Assembly: GCA_938036405.1 (NCBI GenBank) | Contig: CALHPT010000018.1 | Coordinates: 1-7,539, forward strand | DNA from: an uncultured Tannerella sp. | Lineage (GTDB): Bacteria > Bacteroidota > Bacteroidia > Bacteroidales > Tannerellaceae | Length of the DNA stretch: 7,539 nt | Direction: 5' to 3' | Part shown: in pieces, positions 1-7,539 of the stretch | How positions within the stretch are numbered: position 1 is the first letter of the stretch | Layout of the letters: each line of letters begins with the position of its first letter | Made by a program: the position numbers and the translations under genes | Notes under the pieces: generated by a model | Databases searched by the model: none | Told to the model about the DNA's origin: nothing | The model's input: the letters and a program-made list of their open reading frames with translations, nothing else

Positions 1-30
1 CGTCTGCGGACGCCGGCGAAGTTTGCTTGG
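1..30. repeat. Possible truncated, degenerate copy of the 31-bp hairpin repeat
   Basis: The window opens with CGTC-TGCG-GACG (1-12), a hairpin with the same arms as the GGCGTC/GACGCC hairpin of the 31-bp repeat. It is followed by CCGG and, after a diverged stretch, by GCTTGG, which also occurs in the 49-79 copy. The order of elements matches the repeat but the identity is low and the left side is cut off, so this is a weak call. Confidence 0.3.
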
Positions 31-48
31 TACGGGCTTTTGAGGTAC

Positions 49-79
49 CCGGCCAGCTTGGCTGGCGTCCCTGACGCCC
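49..79. repeat. Dispersed copy of the 31-bp hairpin repeat
   Basis: This copy matches the tandem unit at 291-321 in 27 of 31 positions. The differences are unit positions 6-8 and position 15. It keeps the perfect hairpin with arms GGCGTC (64-69) and GACGCC (73-78) around CCT. It lies about 210 bp from the tandem array, which suggests the unit is a mobile or duplicating intergenic element rather than simple local slippage. Confidence 0.7.
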
Positions 80-87
80 CTCACCGA

Positions 88-102
88 CGGCCCGCAGGGC
101 CG
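88..102. repeat. Short GC-rich perfect hairpin
   Basis: The arms CGGCCC (88-93) and GGGCCG (97-102) are perfectly complementary around a GCA loop. AATTTG follows on the plus strand. The T run is too short for a convincing intrinsic terminator, so it is listed as a structural element. It could still be a weak terminator for a gene lying to the left and reading rightward. Confidence 0.5.
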
Positions 103-115
103 AATTTGTATGACG

Positions 116-154
116 TTTGAATCGTGTTTGAATGACGATGAAACGGCGTTTGAA
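116..154. repeat. TTTGAA motifs at multiples of 11 bp
   Basis: TTTGAA occurs at 116-121, 127-132 and 149-154, so the starts are 11 and 22 bp apart. The skipped position, 138-143, holds the related ATGAAA. Just beyond is GAACACG repeated at 152-158 and 161-167. Spacing close to one helical turn puts the motifs on one face of the DNA, as seen in arrays of protein sites, but no binding protein can be named and chance is possible. Confidence 0.4.
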
Positions 155-197
155 CACGAGGAACACGTATTCGCCCCATATACCGGGGCGTGTGGGA

Positions 198-216
198 GGG
201 CGTATGCGATACGCCC
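198..216. repeat. REP-like palindrome (GGGCGTAT-GCG-ATACGCCC)
   Basis: The 8-bp arms GGGCGTAT (198-205) and ATACGCCC (209-216) are perfectly complementary around a GCG loop. Flanking TACCGG at 181-186 and 223-228 may extend the structure loosely through the CCGG cores. From memory, palindromes of this kind occur repeatedly between genes in many bacteria and often give rise to spurious short protein calls. A multi-copy intergenic element is therefore likely, but copy number cannot be seen here. Confidence 0.6.
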
Positions 217-217
217 C

Positions 218-248
218 TACCCTACCGGCCGGAGGCTTCCGCAGGGTA
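218..248. repeat. Nested imperfect inverted repeat
   Basis: The outer arms TACCCT (218-223) and AGGGTA (243-248) are complementary. Between them CGGA (230-233) and TCCG (238-241) pair around a GGCT loop. The two stems are offset by unpaired bases of unequal length, so it is a weaker fold than its neighbours. It sits directly beside the long hairpin at 251-298. Confidence 0.35.
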
Positions 249-250
249 TA

Positions 251-298
251 AAAAAAGCCGGATACATGCAGAGAATGTCTCCACATGTAACCGGCTTT
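251..298 (-). terminator. Long imperfect hairpin, probable metH terminator
   Basis: AAAGCCGG (254-261) pairs with CCGGCTTT (291-298), TACATG (263-268) with CATGTA (284-289), and GAGA (271-274) with TCTC (278-281). Single A·A and paired CA/CA mismatches separate the three stem segments. Read on the minus strand the structure ends in a run of six T followed by ATA, the usual form of an intrinsic terminator, and it lies about 108 bp after the metH stop. On the plus strand the tail is only TTTCTT, so it may act in that direction more weakly. The right arm is also the first eight bases of the first 31-bp repeat. Confidence 0.7.
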
Positions 299-390
299 CT
301 TGGCAGGCGTCCCTGACGCCCCCGGCTTTCTTGGCTGACATCCCTGACGCCCCCGGCTTTCTTGGCAGGCGTCCCTGACGCCCCGGCTTT
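291..390. repeat. Three tandem copies of a 31-bp hairpin repeat plus a partial fourth
   Basis: Units start at 291, 322 and 353, exactly 31 bp apart, with a partial unit at 384-390. Units one and three are identical over all 31 bases. The middle unit differs at three positions (15, 17 and 19), which break the hairpin. In the outer units GGCGTC and GACGCC pair around CCT (306-311 with 315-320, and 368-373 with 377-382). There are no unique spacers, so this is not a CRISPR array. The array lies between the metH stop and its probable terminator and would be transcribed as the 3' end of the metH messenger. Confidence 0.9.
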
Positions 391-405
391 TAGTTTTTAG
401 TTGCC

Positions 406-4128
<3,723 letters not shown>

Positions 4129-4148
4129 AATAAGTGGATGGTGATATA

Positions 4149-4158
4149 TATACGTATA
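4149..4158. repeat. AT-rich palindrome TATACGTATA in the metH leader
   Basis: The ten bases read the same on both strands and continue a longer alternating TA tract (4145-4158) about 20 bp upstream of the metH start codon. It could keep the ribosome-binding region unstructured or be a protein site. AT-rich alternating tracts give such palindromes easily, so confidence in a function is low. Confidence 0.35.
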
Positions 4159-4171
4159 GTCAAATCTGATT

Positions 4172-4189
4172 GCTGATAGTCCTATCAGC
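4172..4189. promoter_or_regulatory. Perfect 8-bp inverted repeat in the metH leader, candidate operator
   Basis: GCTGATAG (4172-4179) and CTATCAGC (4182-4189) are exact inverted copies around a 2-bp centre. The centre is too small for a good RNA hairpin, and no T run follows on the minus strand, which argues against a terminator. The symmetry fits a site for a dimeric DNA-binding protein. It lies just downstream of the predicted metH transcription start, where a bound repressor would block transcription. The regulator is unknown. Confidence 0.5.
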
Positions 4190-4200
4190 GAAAAGGGCGG

Positions 4201-4231
4201 CAAAAATAAGCGCGCGGACGGGCTTGCCTAA
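4201..4231 (-). promoter_or_regulatory. Bacteroidetes-type promoter for metH
   Basis: On the minus strand TATTTTTG (4201-4208) matches the -7 consensus TAnnTTTG exactly. TTAG (4228-4231), one base off the TTTG form of the -33 element, lies 19 bases upstream, which is normal spacing. Transcription would begin near 4195 and give a leader of about 67 bases. The promoter starts four bases beyond the dacB stop codon, so metH has an independent signal even if dacB transcripts also read through. Confidence 0.65.
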
Positions 4232-4234
4232 TGC

Positions 4235-5722
4235 TCACTCAAACACATCCACCAGCAGGTACTCGATGGCTTGGCGCATGGACAGCACGCCGCCGGTGTA
4301 GTTGTTGGCCATCACGGCTACGGCATAACGCACGCCGTCCTCGTCGTCGACGTAGCCGGCGTAGCAGAGCACACGGCTCATGCTGCCGCCCTTCAGGCGT
4401 GCGCGGCCGTCCAGATCGGTGTCGCGCAGCATGCGGCGCACCGTGCCCTCACGACCGACCAGCGGCAGGGCCTGATAGAAGGCTTCTGAGGCGCGCGACT
4501 GCGTGGCCATGTAGGTCAGCATGTCGCAGAGGAAGGAGGCCGTCACCTTGCCCGTCACCGCCAGGCCGCTGCCGTCGTACATCCACAGCGAGGAGGCGTC
4601 CAGACCGCGATCCTGCCAGTATCCACGAGCGACTTGTGCGCCGCGTCCGAAGGACGACTGTTCGCTCTCGGTGAGGCGTCGGCCGAGCGTCTTGAGGAGG
4701 GCGTCGGCGTAGAGGTTGTGGCTGACGACGCAGAGGGCGCGCACGATCTCACGGAGGGGGCGGGAGCGGGTGGTGATGATCGGGCGACGGGGGCGCGACG
4801 TCTCACGTCCGGCCTCGGCCTCGATGCGCATGGAGGAGGGGCGCTTACGGATGCGTATGCCGCGGTCGCGGAGGCGTTCGCTGACGTAACGGGCCACGAA
4901 GAGCGGCGGATCGGGCAGGTCGGCGCCGAGGTAAAGCCCCGAACGTCGCGCGGGGAGTGTGCCGAAGAGGGAGCGCTCGTTGGCGAAGGGAAAGCCGACG
5001 ACGTAGGCGCTGTCTTTCGTTGCGGCGCGGAGGTAGTTGTGGAAGGTGAGTCCCTCGACGCGCGGCGTGACGGCGGTGACTTGCGGCGTAGTGCCCTTGG
5101 CGCCGCTGGAGAGCGAGATGCCGATGCGATTATCGAAGATGTTCAGGCCGTAGCAGCCCTGACCGTAGGAGCTGCCGAGGTCTTCGAGGAGCCACTTCAT
5201 GGATACGCCCTCGTTGTCGAAGACGCGTTCGTCGGCCACCACGGCGCCGGTGATCTCGCGGATGCCGGCCGCGCGCACGGCGTCGACCCAGGCGTTGACG
5301 ACGCTGTCTTTGGGGGTGCGCGACTCGGACGAGTTGAGCGTCGGGTCGCCACTGCCGCGGATGTAGAGGTTGCCGTCCAGGATGCCGTCCGGACGCAGTT
5401 CGCCGTCGTACTCCACGGTCGTTTCGAAGCGGTAATCCTCGCCGAGGAGCTCGAGGGCCGTGGCCGAGGTGACGGTCTTCATGACTGAGGCCGGCGTGAG
5501 CTGCCGGTCGCCCTCGTAGTTATAGAGCGTCTTGCCGTCCTTGACGCGTTTGACGACGAACGAGACCGAGGCGCCGCGCAGGATGGGGCGTTCGATGAAG
5601 CGTCGTATGGGTTCCGGGATCTCGGCGGTACGCCCGGCCATAGCGGTGGGCGCGACTGTGATCATCAACAGGGCGCAGGCCATTATCCCCAGCGTCGGGG
5701 AGCATCGTCTTTGTCTTTTCAT
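4235..5722 (-). CDS. dacB: D-alanyl-D-alanine carboxypeptidase/endopeptidase, PBP4 type (family S13)
   Basis: This exported serine peptidase is expected to remove terminal D-alanine from, or cut cross-links in, peptidoglycan. The protein has 495 residues, typical for class C low-molecular-mass PBPs. A signal peptide is clear: basic KRQRR, a hydrophobic stretch (about 11-29) and a likely cleavage after AMA at 27-29. The active-site motifs are S79-x-x-K82 (PASVMK) and S334-x-N336 (SHNLYAD), with the long interval between them that marks this class. The third motif, usually KTG or KSG, reads K444-G-G-S here. Other family blocks are IRGSGDPTL (121-129), NIFDNRIGISL (194-204) and YDGSGL (382-387). 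The start at 5722 fits the signal peptide and leaves a 25- to 30-base leader after the predicted promoter; a start at 5743 would leave almost none, and the extension to 5944 crosses non-coding sequence. metH follows 106 bp downstream on the same strand. Confidence 0.93.
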   Translation of the reverse strand: MKRQRRCSPTLGIMACALLMITVAPTAMAGRTAEIPEPIRRFIERPILRGASVSFVVKRVKDGKTLYNYEGDRQLTPASVMKTVTSATALELLGEDYRFETTVEYDGELRPDGILDGNLYIRGSGDPTLNSSESRTPKDSVVNAWVDAVRAAGIREITGAVVADERVFDNEGVSMKWLLEDLGSSYGQGCYGLNIFDNRIGISLSSGAKGTTPQVTAVTPRVEGLTFHNYLRAATKDSAYVVGFPFANERSLFGTLPARRSGLYLGADLPDPPLFVARYVSERLRDRGIRIRKRPSSMRIEAEAGRETSRPRRPIITTRSRPLREIVRALCVVSHNLYADALLKTLGRRLTESEQSSFGRGAQVARGYWQDRGLDASSLWMYDGSGLAVTGKVTASFLCDMLTYMATQSRASEAFYQALPLVGREGTVRRMLRDTDLDGRARLKGGSMSRVLCYAGYVDDEDGVRYAVAVMANNYTGGVLSMRQAIEYLLVDVFE

Positions 5723-5755
5723 TCTATCTCTTGTAGTGTACATGTTTCGTGGCCG

Positions 5756-5790
5756 CAAAAGTACGGGCCTTTGCCCCCCCCGGCCCACAA
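5756..5790 (-). promoter_or_regulatory. Promoter for dacB with a G8 tract in the spacer
   Basis: On the minus strand TACTTTTG (5756-5763) matches the -7 consensus TAnnTTTG. The nearest TTG for a -33 element is at 5788-5790, 24 bases away, a few bases more than the 19-21 usual in this phylum. The spacer contains eight consecutive G (C on the plus strand, 5774-5781), flanked by GGGCC/GGCCC arms (5765-5769 and 5782-5786). Transcription would start near 5750. The -7 box is a good call; the -33 assignment is uncertain. Confidence 0.55.
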
Positions 5791-5860
5791 TCCACGCCGC
5801 GGAGATGAGGACAGGCGGCAGTAAATCGCTGACGGCCGTAGGCGCCCCGGAGGCCTTTGT

Positions 5861-5868
5861 TACATTTG
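5861..5868 (+). promoter_or_regulatory. -7 box of the pepD promoter
   Basis: TACATTTG matches the Bacteroidetes -7 consensus TAnnTTTG and lies about 60 bases before the pepD start codon, giving a leader of roughly 50-55 bases. At the expected -33 distance the sequence is only GTAG (5838-5841), a weak match, so the upstream element is not defined. The leader is AT-rich and has no Shine-Dalgarno sequence. The bases before the ATG are AATTCAAAATC, a common arrangement in this phylum. Confidence 0.55.
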
Positions 5869-5927
5869 CCCGTGAATTTTTCATGTAACTCATAATAACC
5901 ATATCACTTATCACCCAATTCAAAATC

Positions 5928-7400
5928 ATGGCAGAAGAAATCAAGAGACTGGCTCCTGAAGCCGTCTGGGGTTATTTCTATGACCTCACACAGATCCCGC
6001 GTCCGACGGGTCACACGAAACAAGTAACCGATTACCTCAAGGCCTTCGGAGAGAAGCATGGCCTGGAGACGCACCAGGATGAGGTGGGCAATGTGCTCAT
6101 CCGCAAACCCGCTACGCCGGGCTACGAAGGGCGGCAGACGGTCGTGCTGCAAGCGCACGTCGACATGGTGCCGCAGAAGAACGCCGGCGTAGCGCACGAC
6201 TTCCTCCGCGACCCGATCGACGCCTACATCGACGGCGAGTGGGTCACGGCGCGCGACACGACCCTCGGCGCGGACAACGGCATGGGCGTCTCGCTGGCCA
6301 TGGCCGCCCTGACCGACAAGACGATCAAGCACGGCCCCTTGGAGGGCCTCTTCACGATCGACGAGGAGGTGGGCATGGACGGCGCCGTGGGCCTCAAGCC
6401 CGGCTTCCTGAAGGGCACGATCATGATCAATGGCGACTCCGAAGAGGAGGGGCGCCTCTTCGTAGGCTGCGCCGGCGGGGTGGACATGAACATCAGCTTC
6501 CACTATCGCGACGGCGAGCCGACGCCCGAGGGCGACGTGGCGCTGCGTCTCACCCTGGCCGGACTCAAGGGCGGCCACTCGGGTGTCGACATCCACCTGG
6601 GCCGCGCCAACGCCAACAAGCTCTTCTTCCGCTTCCTCAAGAAGGCCGTCAGCCACTACGACGTGCGCCTGGCCTCGGTCGAGGGCGGCTCGCTCCGCAA
6701 CGCCATCCCGCGCGAGGTCTCGGCCCTCGTCACGGTGCCCGCTGACCGCGTGGCCGACGTGGAGCAGCTCGCCCGCGAGCACGAGGCGCTCTACCGCGCG
6801 GAGTACAAGGGCGTGGAGGGCGACATCCGCTTCACCGCCGAACGCACGCCCGAGCTGCCCGCCACGCTCATCCCCGAAGAGATTCAGGACGACCTGATCA
6901 ACGCCGTCGAGGGTTGCCCGAACGGCCCGATCAGCATGCTGCACGACTTCCCCGGGACGGTCGAATCGTCGTCGAACCTGGCCATCGTCCAGTCCGACGC
7001 CGCTGCCGGCCGGATCGACGTCAAGATCCTCGTCCGCAGCTCGTCCGAGAGTCGCAAGGACGCGCTCTGCTCGTCGATCGAAAGCGTCTTCTCGCTGGCC
7101 GGCGCCAAGGTGGAGCTGTCCAACCCCTACGGCGGCTGGCAGCCCAACATCGACTCGCCCATCCTGCGGACGATGGAGAGGGCCTACGAGTCGCTCTTCG
7201 GCCGTAAGCCGGACGTGACCGTCATGCACGCCGGCCTGGAGTGTGGCATCATTCAGGAGGCCTATCCGGACATGGACATGATCTCGTTCGGCCCCGACAT
7301 CACGCACCCGCACTCGCCCGACGAGGCCGTGGGCATCGCCTCGGTCGAGAAGTCGTGGCGCCTGCTCGTGGCCACCCTCGAGGCCGTGCCGGAGAAGTAA
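5928..7400 (+). CDS. pepD: Aminoacyl-histidine dipeptidase, family M20C (peptidase D)
   Basis: This cytosolic two-metal peptidase hydrolyses Xaa-His dipeptides such as carnosine and other short dipeptides, releasing amino acids for reuse. The 490 residues match the family length (E. coli PepD has 485). Metal and catalytic residues are visible in order: H77 in QAHVDM, D116 in GADNG as the bridging ligand, E146 as the catalytic base and E147 as a ligand in DEEVGMDG, D170 in NGDSEE, and H462 in PHSPDE. The lid domain carries GGHSG (215-219) and RNAIPRE (257-263). No signal peptide is present. The start at 5928 gives MAEEIKRLAPEAVW, and the following stretch (TQIPRPTGH, 21-29) is typical of the family N terminus. 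The gene diverges from dacB, has its own promoter candidate and ends before a strong terminator, so it is probably a single-gene unit. Confidence 0.96.
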   Translation: MAEEIKRLAPEAVWGYFYDLTQIPRPTGHTKQVTDYLKAFGEKHGLETHQDEVGNVLIRKPATPGYEGRQTVVLQAHVDMVPQKNAGVAHDFLRDPIDAYIDGEWVTARDTTLGADNGMGVSLAMAALTDKTIKHGPLEGLFTIDEEVGMDGAVGLKPGFLKGTIMINGDSEEEGRLFVGCAGGVDMNISFHYRDGEPTPEGDVALRLTLAGLKGGHSGVDIHLGRANANKLFFRFLKKAVSHYDVRLASVEGGSLRNAIPREVSALVTVPADRVADVEQLAREHEALYRAEYKGVEGDIRFTAERTPELPATLIPEEIQDDLINAVEGCPNGPISMLHDFPGTVESSSNLAIVQSDAAAGRIDVKILVRSSSESRKDALCSSIESVFSLAGAKVELSNPYGGWQPNIDSPILRTMERAYESLFGRKPDVTVMHAGLECGIIQEAYPDMDMISFGPDITHPHSPDEAVGIASVEKSWRLLVATLEAVPEK

Positions 7401-7437
7401 GGGATCACCCCGGGATTTTTTTTCGGATCACTTCCCC

Positions 7438-7488
7438 CTCCCGGCGAAAAGGCCTCCCATCCCCCTTTCGCCGGGGGATTTTCCTTTT
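7438..7488 (+). terminator. Intrinsic terminator after pepD
   Basis: CCCGGCGAAA (7440-7449) pairs perfectly with TTTCGCCGGG (7466-7475). A G·U pair and a C·G pair extend the base to 7438 and 7477, and GG/CC may pair inside the loop past a bulged A. The tail is TTTTCCTTTT (7479-7488). It lies about 38 bases after the pepD stop and acts on the plus strand; there is no T run on the other side. A separate T8 run at 7416-7423 lacks a convincing stem before it. Confidence 0.8.
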
Positions 7489-7497
7489 GAATAATGC

Positions 7498-7514
7498 TTG
7501 CGGAAGTTCCGCAA
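7498..7514. promoter_or_regulatory. 17-bp perfect palindrome, candidate operator
   Basis: TTGCGGAA (7498-7505) and TTCCGCAA (7507-7514) are exact inverted copies around a single G. A one-base centre cannot form an RNA loop, so a site for a dimeric protein is more likely than a hairpin. It follows the pepD terminator and probably belongs to the next gene to the right, which is outside the window. An ATG at 7533 is too close to the edge to support a gene call. Confidence 0.45.
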
Positions 7515-7539
7515 ATCGAAAGACGACTTTTAATGGCTT

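Larger units (their letters stand above)
1..405. other. Repeat-rich intergenic region without a credible gene
   Basis: This stretch lies beyond the 3' end of metH. Short open frames exist, the longest 68 codons from 110, but they run through palindromes and repeats, have low-complexity ends made from the 31-bp repeat, and lack a recognisable domain. What the stretch does hold is hairpin-forming sequence: a degenerate repeat copy at 49-79 and perhaps another at the window edge, a GC hairpin at 88-102, a run of TTTGAA motifs at 116-154, a palindrome at 198-216, a long imperfect hairpin at 251-298 and three tandem repeats at 291-383. The gene on the far side is outside the window, so whether any element belongs to it cannot be told. 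Confidence 0.75.

Noticed and set aside
110..378. Two overlapping short frames (110-316 and 190-378) as small proteins
   Set aside because: They run through the 198-216 palindrome, the long hairpin and the 31-bp repeat. Both end in the same GFLGRRP-like tail simply because the repeat is translated, and no domain is visible.
291..383. CRISPR array
   Set aside because: The 31-bp units are directly adjacent, with no unique spacers, and there are no cas genes.
4129..4200. Cobalamin or SAM riboswitch ahead of metH
   Set aside because: The leader is only about 70 bases, lacks a B12-box-like or SAM aptamer core, and its main structure is a palindrome with a 2-bp centre.
4129..4203. 25-residue N-terminal extension of MetH
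   Set aside because: It would start inside the promoter at 4201-4208 and is unlike the family N terminus. MTKKTIQQLL at 4128 fits better.
4634..5488. 284-codon frame on the strand opposite dacB
   Set aside because: It mirrors the third-position GC of dacB and consists mostly of Ala, Gly, Val, Asp and Glu without any domain.
5723..5944. N-terminal extension of DacB
   Set aside because: It crosses both promoters and overlaps the start of pepD. The signal peptide begins naturally at 5722.
5904..7313. 469-codon frame on the strand opposite pepD
   Set aside because: All PepD catalytic residues lie on the plus strand. The antisense product is a low-complexity mix of Val, Gly, Arg, Asp and His with no motif.
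7401..7423. T8 run right after pepD as an intrinsic terminator
   Set aside because: No stable stem precedes the T run. The hairpin at 7438-7477 with its own T tail is much better.
7533..7539. Start of a further gene at the right edge
   Set aside because: Only ATG GCT and one more base remain, with no clear promoter or ribosome-binding evidence.

Overview
This window looks like chromosomal DNA from a GC-rich member of the Bacteroidales. Three upstream regions carry a -7 box that fits the Bacteroidetes consensus TAnnTTTG (TATTTTTG, TACTTTTG and TACATTTG), and start codons lack clear Shine-Dalgarno sequences. From memory the proteins also fit this group, and a relative of Tannerella or Parabacteroides is possible, but I cannot prove a genus without a search.

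Layout: positions 1-405 hold no credible gene. They form a repeat-rich intergenic region with a degenerate hairpin repeat, GC-rich palindromes, an 11-bp periodic motif, a long hairpin that probably ends metH, and a 31-bp unit repeated three times in tandem. Positions 406-4128 (minus) encode a full-length cobalamin-dependent methionine synthase, MetH. Positions 4235-5722 (minus) encode an exported PBP4-type D-alanyl-D-alanine carboxypeptidase/endopeptidase (family S13, DacB). Positions 5928-7400 (plus) encode a cytosolic M20C aminoacyl-histidine dipeptidase, PepD, followed by a strong terminator. The last 50 bases hold a 17-bp palindrome and no supported gene.

The genes do not form an obvious pathway. 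MetH makes methionine and regenerates tetrahydrofolate, DacB trims or cuts peptidoglycan in the periplasm, and PepD degrades dipeptides in the cytosol. dacB and metH lie in the same direction, 106 bp apart, with no terminator visible between them. metH also has its own promoter candidate, starting just beyond the dacB stop, so both read-through and independent transcription are plausible. dacB and pepD diverge from a 205-bp region with a promoter candidate for each.

I see no strong evidence for a new multi-gene system. The best points for a second look are the repeat array downstream of metH, a G8 tract inside the dacB promoter that may alter promoter spacing, a KGGS sequence where DacB should carry its KTG-type motif, a palindrome in the metH leader, and a short CxxC-bearing insertion in the MetH reactivation domain.
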